A stretch of 52,006 nt of DNA from Actinomycetes bacterium (GCA_022396035.1 JAIOXO010000011.1:1-52006), one strand, 5' to 3'. Positions 12,138 through 21,466 are shown, counted from the stretch's first letter. Translations and numbers: made by a program. The notes: generated by a model from the sequence alone, not told the origin.

Positions 12138-14153
12138 ATGGAAAAACAAAAGAATAAAAGATGGTTTTTCAGGATACCCAGATACGGACGGGTACTTATA
12201 ATAGTGGCCGCTTCCCTTATAGTGCTGGCGGGTGCGGCTGCAGGAGTATTCTTTTATTACATAAATTCACTGAACGAGACCATTAATGCCAGCACCACTT
12301 CAGAGATAGAAAGTATACTTGCCCCCATAGAATCCCCCCAGGAGCCGGTAACTGTTCTTATACTGGGCAGGGACAGCAGGGACAGTGAAGAAGAGGCAGG
12401 CAGGGCGGATACTATAATGCTGCTTTATCTCAGTCCGGCCAAGGTAGAGGGCACTTTGATGTCCATACCCAGGGACACTCTGGTGGATATTCCGGGGTAT
12501 GGCCAGGATAAGATTAATGCTGCTTATGCTTACGGGCAGGAAGAGCTGATGATAAGGACGGTGTCTGATTTTTTGGATGCTGATATTAACCATTTTGTAA
12601 CTCTGGACTTTAATGGATTTGTGCAGTTGATAGATGCTTTGGGGGGAGTGGATGTGGTGGTGGAAAGGCCCATGGAAGATGAAAAGAGCGGAACCTTTCT
12701 TTCGGCAGGCAACCATCATTTGACCGGGGAGCAGGCTTTGGCCTATACCCGGGACCGTTCTACCGAGCTGGGGGATATAGGCAGGATCCAGAGGCAGCAG
12801 CAGATATTTAAGGCTCTGGTGGAACAGAAGCTTAATTTAAATTATGTGTCCGACATACCCTATTATTTTAATTTGCTGGTAAAAAACACCAGGACTGACC
12901 TGGATGTTATGACCATACTCAAATATTCCAAGGCGGCGCTTTCTTTTGAGCCGGATAAATTCCAGACGGCTATCGTCCCTTCGCATCCTGAGTGGATTGA
13001 GGACGGCACCATATCGGTGCAGATACCGGATATTGAAGAGTCCAGGGCCATGTGGGAGAGGATTACACAAGGGGAGCCTGCATCTAAATATAATGCCGCT
13101 TATGCCGAGGTAAATACCCTTCCTGATTCCATGTCGGCCAACCTTACTTACAAGTTCAAGGTTACGGTAAAGAATACGGGAGTGGTGCCCTGGGAGAGAA
13201 ACGGAAAGCAGGAAGCCTTCTTTTTAGGCTATCACTGGATAGATTTTGATACCAAGCAGATGGTAGTGTTTGATGGGGATAGGACCTTTCTGCCCCGGGA
13301 ATTGGTAGAGCCGGGTGAAGAGGTTACCTTCCAATTAAACATCAAAGCTCCATCGGATTCGGGCCGCTATATCCTGCAGGTGGATATGGTGCAGGAAAAC
13401 GTAACCTGGTTTTCCTACCAGGGAGTTCCTCCCTATGAAAAGATGGTGGCAGTAGATGTTGATTATGCAGCCCTGTATGATGATTTTGGTACCACCCCCT
13501 TGTACATGAAACCGGGAGAGAGGTACCCGGTTACCATATGGGTAAAAAATACGGGATCCATAGTATGGGAAAACTCCCCCGATCTGGAAATAAACCTGGG
13601 TTACCACTGGCTGGACCGGGATACCAGGGAACCGGTAATCTGGGATAATGGCAGGAGGCTGCATATAAATGATCTGGAACCGGGCCAGGAGCTGGAGCAG
13701 GGCATAGTGGTGTTTGCCCCCGAGGAGCCGGGGAGATACCTGCTGCAGTATGACCTGGTGCATGAAAGAATTGCCTGGTTCTCGGCTGAAGGGGTGACTC
13801 CCCTGGAAATAAATGTGGATGTAGGCCAGACTGTGGACAAGTCTATTACCTCTGATACCCGCATATTTATAGCCAATGGCAATGGCATATCCGGGGTAGC
13901 TTCAAGGATGAGCTCTTATTTGAGGGTTTATGGATTTAAGATTTCCGATCTGGCCAATGCTGACAGTTTCAATTATGAAAAAACTGTTATATATTATACC
14001 AAGGAGAACAAAGATAAGGCCGACCAGCTGGCCCTGGTATTTGATAGCTACGAAAAGATCCAAATCCAACCGGAACGGTTTGAGCAGGATTACGGTCAGG
14101 ACAGCAATGTAGCGGTAATAGTGGGCAAGGATTATTTGGATAATATAGAGTAG
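12138..14153 (+). CDS. LCP-family glycopolymer ligase with two Ig-like domains and LytR_C
   Basis: The 671-residue protein has a short cytoplasmic N-terminus, one membrane helix (about 19-42) and an extracytoplasmic part. The LCP domain spans about 70-310, with LGRDSRD, RADTIML, SIPRDT and the Arg-rich AYTRDRS...GDIGRIQRQQ segment that binds the pyrophosphate lipid. Two similar beta-sandwich repeats follow (about 322-442 and 445-562), each with VKNTG...W, LGYHW and WFS marks; they resemble NBR1/FW-type Ig-like domains. A LytR_C domain (about 574-640) ends the protein. LCP enzymes move lipid-linked glycans to peptidoglycan. ATG 12138 is chosen; TTG 12129 would overlap murA. Confidence 0.9.
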   Translation: MEKQKNKRWFFRIPRYGRVLIIVAASLIVLAGAAAGVFFYYINSLNETINASTTSEIESILAPIESPQEPVTVLILGRDSRDSEEEAGRADTIMLLYLSPAKVEGTLMSIPRDTLVDIPGYGQDKINAAYAYGQEELMIRTVSDFLDADINHFVTLDFNGFVQLIDALGGVDVVVERPMEDEKSGTFLSAGNHHLTGEQALAYTRDRSTELGDIGRIQRQQQIFKALVEQKLNLNYVSDIPYYFNLLVKNTRTDLDVMTILKYSKAALSFEPDKFQTAIVPSHPEWIEDGTISVQIPDIEESRAMWERITQGEPASKYNAAYAEVNTLPDSMSANLTYKFKVTVKNTGVVPWERNGKQEAFFLGYHWIDFDTKQMVVFDGDRTFLPRELVEPGEEVTFQLNIKAPSDSGRYILQVDMVQENVTWFSYQGVPPYEKMVAVDVDYAALYDDFGTTPLYMKPGERYPVTIWVKNTGSIVWENSPDLEINLGYHWLDRDTREPVIWDNGRRLHINDLEPGQELEQGIVVFAPEEPGRYLLQYDLVHERIAWFSAEGVTPLEINVDVGQTVDKSITSDTRIFIANGNGISGVASRMSSYLRVYGFKISDLANADSFNYEKTVIYYTKENKDKADQLALVFDSYEKIQIQPERFEQDYGQDSNVAVIVGKDYLDNIE

Positions 14154-14157
14154 TTAC

Positions 14158-16026
14158 ATGAATTTTTCTAAAATTAAAAACATAGTCATACAGGTTGTAT
14201 TTGATATACTCATATTTTTTTCAGCCTTTACCCTTTCCTTTTATTTAAGGGGGCAGATAAATTTAGGGGGCCTGGCTTCACTCCCACCCCAGTATTCTGC
14301 TTATGTGTGGGAATATACCCTGATAATCATAGGGGTCAAGCTGCTTATATTTGCCGTATTCGGCATGTATAGAAAAATATGGAAATATGCCAGCTTCAGG
14401 GAGTTTATCACTATTATGCAGTGTCTGGTTTTAAGCGCTGCTATTATGATTTTTGTCTTCTATATTTTTGAAACCCCCTATTTTCCCAAATCCATCCTTA
14501 TCATTGATTTTTTGCTTACCATGATTATGGTGGCTACTTCCCGTTATTCAGCCAGGCTGTTTAATGAGCTTAAGTTTGGAAGCATTTATACCAGGAAAAA
14601 GAGGGCGTTGATTATCGGGGCCGGGGATGCAGGAGAGATGATTGCCAGAGAGATGATAAGGCAGAAGAATACCCAGTATCAGCCGGTAGGTTTTTTAGAT
14701 GATGACAAGGCCAAGCTGGGGCAGCAGATTCATGGGATAAGGGTAGTGGCCAAGACCCAGGATATCAAGAGGATTATCAAGAAGCTTTCGGTGGATGAAG
14801 TAATTATTGCCATGCCTTCGGCTTCGGGCGAGGTTAGAAAAGAGATTGCTTTTAAGGCCAGGGAAGAAGGAGTGGTATGCAAGACCCTTCCCAGCCTGTA
14901 CGAGATAATTGACGGCAAGGCCCATCTGTATCAGGTAAGGGATATACAGATTGAAGATATTTTGGGCAGGAAGCCGGTAAAGATTGATTATTCGGCTATT
15001 TTCTCCGAGTTTGAGGGAAAGTCCATTATGATTACCGGCGCTGGCGGATCCATAGGGTCGGAGATATGCAGGCAGGTTATAAGGTTTAAACCAGCCAAAC
15101 TTATTATGGTGGACCATGCTGAAAACAACATGTTTATGATAGAGCAGGAACTTACCGATGAGCATAATTTTAACAGCGCTATCCCCATAGTAACTGATAT
15201 CAGGGATAAAGAGAGCATCAGGGGGGTATTCAAAAAATACAAACCGGATTATGTATTTCATGCAGCCGCCTACAAGCATGTTCCCTTAATGCAGCTTAAC
15301 CCGGAAGCGGCCCTGCAGAACAATTTTATAGGCACCAAGTCTCTGGCCAAGCTCTGTTCACAGTTCGGGGTAAAAAAGTTTGTGATGCTGTCTACAGATA
15401 AGGCGGTAAATCCCAACAGTGTTATGGGGTTGTCCAAGACACTGGCGGAAAAGTACCTGGTCTCCAAATCCAAGACGGGGAATACCGCTTTTATCATTGT
15501 AAGGTTCGGTAATGTGCTGGGCAGCCAGGGCAGCGTGGTTCCCATATTTAAAAGCCAGATAGAAAAGGGAGGGCCGGTTATGGTCACCCATCCCAATATG
15601 AACCGGTTCTTTATGACCATTTCCGAGGCTTCCCAGCTGGTTATACAGGCCTGCGTGATGGGTTCCGGGGGAGAGATTTATGTACTGGATATGGGAGACC
15701 CCATCAATATACTGGATCTGGCCAAGAATATGATCAGGCTGTACGGGCTTATACCGGAGAGGGATATAAAGATATCCTATTCAGGTATCCGCAGCGGGGA
15801 GAAGCTGGATGAGGAGCTTACCTGCAGGGATGAAGAGCTGGTTACCACTGATTTTCCTTCAATTTTTATGGCCCAGAAAAATGGTAAGGTTAACCGGGAT
15901 GAAATGCTTAATATCCTTTTCAACATTGAAAAGGAGATTACCCTTTATGATTATGAAAACCTGTTTAAGGATTTAAAAAAGGTTCTGCCCAGTTTTGACC
16001 AAAACAAGATGTGGTACAGGCAGTAA
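14158..16026 (+). CDS. Membrane nucleotide-sugar 4,6-dehydratase (CapD/PglF/WbpM family)
   Basis: The 622-residue protein has four N-terminal membrane helices (about 10-130), a CoA-binding-like Rossmann domain (about 148-270, GAGDAGE) and an extended-SDR catalytic domain starting at ITGAGGSIGSE (292-302). The active site is of the SMK type: S412 in STDK, M423 and K427 in MGLSK, replacing the usual Tyr of SDR enzymes, as in WbpM. Such enzymes make UDP-4-keto-6-deoxy-GlcNAc, the precursor of bacillosamine/QuiNAc4N-type sugars. It sits 4 bp after the LCP gene and overlaps the phosphoglycosyl transferase gene. Confidence 0.93.
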   Translation: MNFSKIKNIVIQVVFDILIFFSAFTLSFYLRGQINLGGLASLPPQYSAYVWEYTLIIIGVKLLIFAVFGMYRKIWKYASFREFITIMQCLVLSAAIMIFVFYIFETPYFPKSILIIDFLLTMIMVATSRYSARLFNELKFGSIYTRKKRALIIGAGDAGEMIAREMIRQKNTQYQPVGFLDDDKAKLGQQIHGIRVVAKTQDIKRIIKKLSVDEVIIAMPSASGEVRKEIAFKAREEGVVCKTLPSLYEIIDGKAHLYQVRDIQIEDILGRKPVKIDYSAIFSEFEGKSIMITGAGGSIGSEICRQVIRFKPAKLIMVDHAENNMFMIEQELTDEHNFNSAIPIVTDIRDKESIRGVFKKYKPDYVFHAAAYKHVPLMQLNPEAALQNNFIGTKSLAKLCSQFGVKKFVMLSTDKAVNPNSVMGLSKTLAEKYLVSKSKTGNTAFIIVRFGNVLGSQGSVVPIFKSQIEKGGPVMVTHPNMNRFFMTISEASQLVIQACVMGSGGEIYVLDMGDPINILDLAKNMIRLYGLIPERDIKISYSGIRSGEKLDEELTCRDEELVTTDFPSIFMAQKNGKVNRDEMLNILFNIEKEITLYDYENLFKDLKKVLPSFDQNKMWYRQ

Positions 16027-16598
16027 TGTTTTACAATTATATTAAGCGCTGGCTGGATATTATTTTTTCTGTTCTGCTTTTTATTATTTTTTTGCCCCTG
16101 TGGATTATCATACCCATAGCTATCGCCATTGATTCTCCGGGAAAAGTCATTTTTACCCAGAAAAGAGTGGGGCTGGGCAGCAGATATTTTACCATTTACA
16201 AGTTTCGGACCATGAAGGAAGGAACACCGGATATCCCTACCGACCGGATGAAAAACCAGCAGCTCTACAATACCAGGTTGGGAACTTTCCTCAGGAGAGT
16301 AAGCCTGGATGAGATTCCCCAGCTGGCCAATATACTCAAAGGTGATATGAGTTTTGTGGGGCCCCGGCCGGCATTGTATAACCAGCAGCAGCTTATTGGG
16401 TTAAGGAAGGAAAAGGGAGCCGACCGGGCGAGGCCGGGGGTTACCGGGCTGGCCCAGATTTCAGGAAGGGACAGCCTGGATATACCCAGAAAGGTTGAGT
16501 ATGATGCTGCTTATGTGCAGGATATGTCTTTCTGGCTGGACTTAAAGATTGTCCTGGTAACGGTTAAGGCGGTTCTTACCGGCAAGGGAGCTAATTAG
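16026..16598 (+). CDS. Undecaprenyl-phosphate phosphoglycosyl transferase (PglC-like)
   Basis: The 190-residue monotopic enzyme has one N-terminal re-entrant hydrophobic segment (about 9-32) and the catalytic domain of the WcaJ/WbaP/PglC family, including FTQKRVG, YKFRTM, RRVSLDEIPQL, VGPRPA and RPGVTGLAQISGRD. It would transfer a phospho-sugar, likely the CapD-derived sugar, onto undecaprenyl phosphate to start a glycan. The small size matches the minimal PglC type. ATG 16026 overlaps the capD-like stop (TAATG). Its last 8 bases overlap the end of a convergent gene. Confidence 0.94.
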   Translation: MFYNYIKRWLDIIFSVLLFIIFLPLWIIIPIAIAIDSPGKVIFTQKRVGLGSRYFTIYKFRTMKEGTPDIPTDRMKNQQLYNTRLGTFLRRVSLDEIPQLANILKGDMSFVGPRPALYNQQQLIGLRKEKGADRARPGVTGLAQISGRDSLDIPRKVEYDAAYVQDMSFWLDLKIVLVTVKAVLTGKGAN

Positions 16599-18486
16599 CT
16601 TCATAACGGGTAGACTTGGCAGCTCTTTTGTGGGCATACATCAGTTTATCAGCCCTTTTCACCACTTCATTTATATCTTCTTCATCTTCCCTGGTGGTGG
16701 CAATGCCAATAGCTATGCTTATAAGATTATCGGGGTGGGTATGGTTATGCTCCTGGATAGTTTCTTGCAGCCCTTCCCTTCTTTTTTCAGCAGTAGAAGC
16801 GCTGGTGTCGGGAAGTATGGCATTAAACTCATCCCCGCCCATCCTGGCCAAAATGTCGCTTTTCCTTATAAACTTGGCCAGTATGTCTGCTACCTGAATG
16901 ATTAACTGGTCTCCTTTGGGGTGGCCGTACTGGTCATTCACTGCTTTGAGATTATTGATGTCTATAGACAATATGCTTACCGGTTTAAATCTGTCCAGCC
17001 CCTTGTTTATCCTATCTGCTTCCTGTTCAAAGTATGCACGGTTATAAACATTGGTAAGGCTGTCATGGAAGGAAAGATATTTTAACTGGTCTTCTATCTT
17101 TTTTCTCTGGGTTATATCCCTTACTATTCCTTGGCAGTATATGGGCTGGCCCTGCTCATAGATTACGGTAGAGCTTATCTCTGCATCTATTATGGTGCCG
17201 TCTTTTCTCTTAAGTTTGGTATTGAACACCTTGTTTCCATGATGAGGGCATGGGCGATCATGGGCTGATAGATAAAGTTGTTGGTCAGGATTTATGGCCA
17301 TAAGTTCCTGCTTGCTGCCGTATCCCAGCATATTGACCAGAGCCAGGTTGATATCTACAAACTTTCCCTGAGGGGTGGTTATATAAATGCCGTCCAGGGA
17401 TTGTTCAAACAAGGTACGGAATTTTTTTTCACTCTCCTTTATCCTTCTCTGGGCTCTTCTAAAAAAGGTGATGTCTCTGGCTACCAGTACAGTACCTAGG
17501 TTGCGTTTTCTGTCCTTATCAAATATAGGTGATTTTTCAAACATATAGAAGCAGGTTTTGCCTTCCTGTTTGGTTGAAGTTTCCAGCCTGGTGTTTTCAT
17601 CACTGCCTGCAAACTGCTCTACTTCAGGGTATTCTTTTAAGGTTTTATGGAAAGAACCCCCAATTTCAGGTTCTCCCACTGACAGCATTTCCAGGAAGGT
17701 GGAATTTATGTCCGCTATCCTTCCCCGGTCATCCAGAAGCATTATACCCGCGCCCAAGTTATCTACTATGCTTTCCCAGGCGATAGGAGACAGTTCTAGC
17801 AGTTTATAATGGTACAGGGCAAAGAACAGAAGTATCCCGGATAAAGTAAACATAACCGGAGTTAATTCAATCCCTATTAAAAGCTGGGGGAAAAAGGCAT
17901 AGATCAGGTTGGTAACAAAGGGTATGAATGCCAGAAGAATAAGTATCCTGGACTGGCTTCTGTAAATATGTCTGGACCTGAATAAACCGGTAAACAGAAT
18001 TATGAAAGTAATAAGTATTAGAAGATAACTGTAAGCCGCATGAGTCCAGAACCAGGGGCCATGTTCATAAATTCCATAAATGCCTGCCAGGTTGTTCTGG
18101 CCAAGACTTATCTGTGGCCAGACCAGGCCGTGTATTCGGTTGGTAGCAGCCATTATTATGGTGGCTGCAGGCATTACAAACAGCAGAATTGTTCTGGTTC
18201 TAGTAACCCATTTATCCATGTTGATATAGCGGCAGGCAAACAACAGCAGCATAACCGGCATTGTTGTAGCTCCAATATAGGTGAGTACCGAGAAAAGCTC
18301 TTTATAGAAAACTGTTTTAGCTAAGGCTTCAAATATGGCAAAGAAAGACCATATGGTAGCTGTCAGTAATAGAAAAAACAGCTCTCTACTGGCTTTAAAC
18401 TTCCGCCTTTTCCAGGTGTAATAGCTAAGAAGTCCATTAATCAGAGTTGCAGCTATTAAAGCTATGCTAAAGGCATTAAATTGCAA
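16591..18486 (-). CDS. Membrane diguanylate cyclase: 7TM - PAS - PAS - GGDEF
   Basis: The 631-residue protein has an N-terminal 7-helix membrane region (about 1-230) like the HisKA_7TM sensor module, two PAS domains (about 232-345 and 348-465) and a GGDEF domain (about 470-631). The active-site motif GGDEF is intact at 550-554. An inhibitory RxxD site (RKSD, 541-544) lies five residues before it, so product feedback is expected. It makes cyclic di-GMP in response to an unknown signal. The start is TTG 18486 with AGGGGA upstream. Its 3' end overlaps that of the phosphoglycosyl transferase gene. Confidence 0.93.
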   Translation of the reverse strand: MQFNAFSIALIAATLINGLLSYYTWKRRKFKASRELFFLLLTATIWSFFAIFEALAKTVFYKELFSVLTYIGATTMPVMLLLFACRYINMDKWVTRTRTILLFVMPAATIIMAATNRIHGLVWPQISLGQNNLAGIYGIYEHGPWFWTHAAYSYLLILITFIILFTGLFRSRHIYRSQSRILILLAFIPFVTNLIYAFFPQLLIGIELTPVMFTLSGILLFFALYHYKLLELSPIAWESIVDNLGAGIMLLDDRGRIADINSTFLEMLSVGEPEIGGSFHKTLKEYPEVEQFAGSDENTRLETSTKQEGKTCFYMFEKSPIFDKDRKRNLGTVLVARDITFFRRAQRRIKESEKKFRTLFEQSLDGIYITTPQGKFVDINLALVNMLGYGSKQELMAINPDQQLYLSAHDRPCPHHGNKVFNTKLKRKDGTIIDAEISSTVIYEQGQPIYCQGIVRDITQRKKIEDQLKYLSFHDSLTNVYNRAYFEQEADRINKGLDRFKPVSILSIDINNLKAVNDQYGHPKGDQLIIQVADILAKFIRKSDILARMGGDEFNAILPDTSASTAEKRREGLQETIQEHNHTHPDNLISIAIGIATTREDEEDINEVVKRADKLMYAHKRAAKSTRYEAN

Positions 18487-18530
18487 TATTTCCCCTTTAT
18501 TGCTTTTATGAGATTAAAACCGTAACCAAT

Positions 18531-18558
18531 ATTATAAGAAAAAATGAGGTTAGTTCAA
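18531..18558 (-). promoter_or_regulatory. Probable promoter of the diguanylate cyclase gene
   Basis: Read on the minus strand, TTGAAC (18558-18553) and a perfect TATAAT (18536-18531) are separated by 16 bp. This fits a housekeeping sigma-factor promoter about 45 bp before the TTG start of the GGDEF gene. Confidence 0.5.
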
Positions 18559-18588
18559 TACATTTACCGGTTTTTTATTTTTAGCCTA

Positions 18589-18909
18589 TTATTTCATATC
18601 CCGGGGATGGGGTGCCTTTATTACAAAGAATTCTAAAGGCTGCTGCCCTTTATTCCTGATGTCCATCCTGGTTTTAAAGGGCACATTAACTATGGTTTTT
18701 GACTGATAGGAAGCAGGCGGCTGCTGGTCCAGGGCTATATTCATAGTTCCACTTATTATTATAAGGTAGACATTGGAATTGGATTTGTGGGCAGGCAGTA
18801 TATCATCGGGATAAAGTATCATGTGGTTTATATTAACATTTTCATCATTTATTATCTTTTCAATAAGTTTCTGGTCGCTTCTATTGAACTTGTAGGTTTT
18901 CTCAATCAT
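18589..18909 (-). CDS. Small cupin-domain protein
   Basis: The 106-residue protein fits a single cupin beta-barrel (about 30-100; LPAHKSNSNVYLIIISGTM). The first cupin motif is degenerate: one His is followed by Ser where the second metal His is expected, and the Glu ligand is missing, so a metal-free or binding-only role is likely. AGGAG precedes the ATG. It lies about 100 bp upstream of the diguanylate cyclase on the same strand, which has its own promoter. The ligand and function are unknown. Confidence 0.72.
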   Translation of the reverse strand: MIEKTYKFNRSDQKLIEKIINDENVNINHMILYPDDILPAHKSNSNVYLIIISGTMNIALDQQPPASYQSKTIVNVPFKTRMDIRNKGQQPLEFFVIKAPHPRDMK

Positions 18910-18995
18910 GGTTCTCCTATCTTTATTTATAATACTGGTAGTAATTAAATCAGCAGACAGGCCAAATTACAAACCACCGGTATTTAGCTTTGTGC

Positions 18996-19024
18996 TTGTA
19001 ATAAGGATTTAACCCTTCTATGAT
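18996..19024 (+). promoter_or_regulatory. Probable promoter of the chrA pair
   Basis: TTGTAA (18996-19001) and TATGAT (19019-19024) are separated by 17 bp and lie 40 bp before the first chrA start. The hexamers match the housekeeping consensus at four and five of six positions. Confidence 0.4.
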
Positions 19025-19063
19025 AATAGAGATATATACAGCCTTTTTTAAGAGGATTAGTAA

Positions 19064-19618
19064 ATGAAAAAAACAAGACTGGACCTTTTTTTAATCTTTC
19101 TCAAGATAGGGGCGTTTACCTTTGGCGGAGGGTTTGCCATGATCCCCCTGATTGAAAGGGAGGTTGTGGAGAAAAAATGCTGGATAGATTACGAGGATAT
19201 GTGCGATATACTGGCTATAAGCCAGTCCTTTCCGGGAGCAGTAGCCATAAATTCAGCCACCATAGTAGGCTACCGGGTAGCCGGCTACTGGGGCTCTGTA
19301 CTGGCTACGCTGGGAGTGGTGCTGCCCTCTTTTGCTATCATGACTCTGGTGGCTGCCTTCTTTACCTACTTCATTAATCTGGGAGCGGTGCAGGCAGCGC
19401 TTAAAGGTATAGGAGCCTGTGTGGTGGCCCTGCTTATAGTGGCAGCTATCAGGGTGGGTAAAAGTGCCATGAAGGGTATCATATCTGTGGTAATATCGGT
19501 GGCTGCCCTGGCCCTTATATTATGGCTGGATATACACCCCATTTATACCATCATCATGGGGCTGGCTTTAGGTCTGGCCGTATACGGTATTAATGTAATA
19601 AAAAGGAAGAAGAGATGA
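19064..19618 (+). CDS. ChrA-family transporter, short-chain subunit 1
   Basis: The 184-residue protein is a single CHR domain with about five to six membrane helices. The family motifs FGGGFAMIPLIEREVV (about 20-35) and SQSFPGAVAINSATIVGYR (about 49-67) are intact. Short CHR proteins work as pairs; some export chromate, while others have unknown anion substrates. It overlaps its partner by the ATGA junction, so the two are made together. Confidence 0.92.
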   Translation: MKKTRLDLFLIFLKIGAFTFGGGFAMIPLIEREVVEKKCWIDYEDMCDILAISQSFPGAVAINSATIVGYRVAGYWGSVLATLGVVLPSFAIMTLVAAFFTYFINLGAVQAALKGIGACVVALLIVAAIRVGKSAMKGIISVVISVAALALILWLDIHPIYTIIMGLALGLAVYGINVIKRKKR

Positions 19619-20172
19619 TTTATTTAAGGCTGTTTGCTTCCTTTTTTAAAATCGGGCTGTTTAGCTTTGGCGGCGGCTATGGAATGATTCCCTTAATTGA
19701 AAGGGAGCTGGTAGCCAATGGCTGGTTTACCGCCCGGGAGTTTGTGCAGATTATATCAATATCGGAGATGACCCCCGGGCCTATAGCGGTAAATACCGCC
19801 ACCCTGGCCGGTTTTAGTGCTGCCGGCATCGGGGGTGCGGTATCGGCTACGCTGGGAGTGGTACTTCCATCTTTTATATTGATTATATCTACCGCCCATA
19901 TTATTTACCGGTATAGGTCACATCCGGTGGTAAAGAGGCTGTTGTGGGGGGTAAAGCCGGTAGTTCTGGCTTTGATAATAGTGGCGGTTGTTTTTGTGGC
20001 TGAGAATGTATGGTTTGCCGGGGCCTTAAGTTTTGGAAACATTGAGCCCGCCAGCATAATTATTACGGTGGTTAGTCTGGCCCTTTTGCTTCTGCTAAAG
20101 GTTAATCCCATCTATGTGCTTTTGGCTTCCGGGGCGGCAGGGGTGGCCCTTTATTATATGGGGATTTTTTAA
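19615..20172 (+). CDS. ChrA-family transporter, short-chain subunit 2
   Basis: The 185-residue partner of the preceding gene has the same single CHR domain (FSFGGGYGMIPLIEREL near 15-31; SEMTPGPIAVNTATLAGF near 50-67). Translation is coupled through the 4-bp ATGA overlap. The two subunits probably insert in opposite orientation to form one transporter. Chromate resistance is the known activity of the family but is not proven for this pair. Confidence 0.92.
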   Translation: MIYLRLFASFFKIGLFSFGGGYGMIPLIERELVANGWFTAREFVQIISISEMTPGPIAVNTATLAGFSAAGIGGAVSATLGVVLPSFILIISTAHIIYRYRSHPVVKRLLWGVKPVVLALIIVAVVFVAENVWFAGALSFGNIEPASIIITVVSLALLLLLKVNPIYVLLASGAAGVALYYMGIF

Positions 20173-20288
20173 TCATGGCAGGAGATTTATTTTTTTCTGG
20201 ACAAAATTATAATTTTTTATAAAATTAAGGTTACTGTGTATGTTCATATCTAATAATTTCTAATACTTTTTTATAGAGGAGAAGGTCT

Positions 20289-21353
20289 ATGTCTAAGAGG
20301 ATGAAAGTTTTTGCGGTTATTTTCTCAGTTATTATGATAATCTCATTGTCTATTCCCTCCATGGTGTTTGCTGATTCGGGAGTGGAAGCTTTTGTTACCA
20401 GGTTCTATAAGCAGTGCCTGGACCGGGGGCCTGATCCGGCAGGCCTGGCTAACTGGGTAGGCCATCTGCAGTCAGGTTATCTGGCCGGCGCCGATGTGGC
20501 CGAACGGTTCATATTTTCTGAAGAGTTCCAGGCTAAAAACACTTCCAATGAGCAGTTTTTGCAAGTTATGTATAGGGCCTTCTTTAACCGTCCCCCCGAT
20601 CCTGAAGGTTATGCCGGATGGCTGGGCCAGCTTCAGCGGGGCCAGAGCAGGAGATTTGTACTGGCAGGTTTTGTAAATTCGGTAGAGTTTGAAGCTCTTT
20701 GTGCACAGTATGGCATAAGGCCTGGCTCTATTGGCGGCGGCGACAGGGATGACCGTGATAGCGGGGGCAGCAGTGGTGCTGCCGCAACCCCGGCTACCAT
20801 AAGTGCTACCGGTAATATTACGGTGGTATGCATGGGGGATTCTTTAATTGTTAAGTCTGACTGGGTTCCCAGGTTAGCCCAGCTGCTGAGGCAGAATTAT
20901 CCCGGAGCCAATTTCAATATAATTGCCAGTGCCCAGAATGGGGAAACTGCTGCCGGCGGCTATGGCCGTTTTGATTCTACGGTGGCTGTTCATAATCCGG
21001 ATATCATAGTTATAGCTTACGGCACTAATGATGCCGGCAATGGACTGACTAATTATGATAGATATCTGAGCAAGTTGACGGATAAGGCCAAAGCTACCGG
21101 GGCTATTGTATTTTTGCAGAATTTTGGCCCCATTAAGGTCAATGAATTTCCCACCAAGTCCGATTATATGAGCTATGTTAGCAAGGTGCATGAGATTGCT
21201 TCCGAGAGGGGAGTAAGGCTTATAGATGTGCACGGGCCGCTGAATGCAAATATTTCTGCTAATCTTATAGATTGGTGCCATTATTCTTCTACCGGCTCTG
21301 CTGTGGTGGCCAATACTGTGTTCGGTAACCTGGCTTCGGTACTGGTAAAATAG
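20289..21353 (+). CDS. Secreted DUF4214 - SGNH/GDSL hydrolase
   Basis: The 354-residue protein begins with a signal peptide (about 1-28, cleavage near VFA-DS). A DUF4214 domain (about 30-142) follows, then a Gly/Ser/Asp linker (146-168) and an SGNH hydrolase domain (175-354). The catalytic blocks are visible: GDS at 183-185 with nucleophile Ser185, GTND at 245-248 and DWCH at 328-331 with the Asp/His pair. It is likely an extracellular esterase or lipase, possibly deacetylating a surface glycan. AGGAGAAGG precedes the ATG. Part of its DUF4214 is nearly identical in DNA to the next gene. Confidence 0.88.
   Translation: MSKRMKVFAVIFSVIMIISLSIPSMVFADSGVEAFVTRFYKQCLDRGPDPAGLANWVGHLQSGYLAGADVAERFIFSEEFQAKNTSNEQFLQVMYRAFFNRPPDPEGYAGWLGQLQRGQSRRFVLAGFVNSVEFEALCAQYGIRPGSIGGGDRDDRDSGGSSGAAATPATISATGNITVVCMGDSLIVKSDWVPRLAQLLRQNYPGANFNIIASAQNGETAAGGYGRFDSTVAVHNPDIIVIAYGTNDAGNGLTNYDRYLSKLTDKAKATGAIVFLQNFGPIKVNEFPTKSDYMSYVSKVHEIASERGVRLIDVHGPLNANISANLIDWCHYSSTGSAVVANTVFGNLASVLVK
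20517..20642 (+). repeat. DUF4214 near-identical segment, copy 1
   Basis: This 126-bp stretch inside the SGNH hydrolase gene matches 21732-21857 in the next gene with five mismatches that I count by eye. Flanking parts of the two DUF4214 domains are much less alike, which points to gene conversion or a recent local duplication. Confidence 0.85.
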
Positions 21354-21401
21354 GCATAAGTATAAAGCGCGGTATATCTAGATCTTTAAGGGTGGTTGTG
21401 G

Positions 21402-21413
21402 CTTTCCGGAAAG
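21402..21413. other. 12-bp palindrome between the two DUF4214 genes
   Basis: CTTTCCGGAAAG is a perfect palindrome in the 147-bp gap between the two secreted DUF4214 genes, about 100 bp before the second start. It could be a dimeric regulator site. No U-run follows, so it is not a terminator. Confidence 0.3.
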
Positions 21414-21466
21414 TAACGCTGTCTGTAATATAAATTTAGCGGTTTAGCAAAAGTGCCTGTTTACTG

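Noticed and set aside
14695-15279. Open frame of 194 codons on the minus strand inside the CapD-like gene
   Set aside because: It mirrors the conserved dehydratase coding sequence and shows no family motif or initiation signal.
19064-20172. Tandem chrA genes as a recent duplication or unusual finding
   Set aside because: Paired short CHR proteins with coupled translation are a known, common arrangement.
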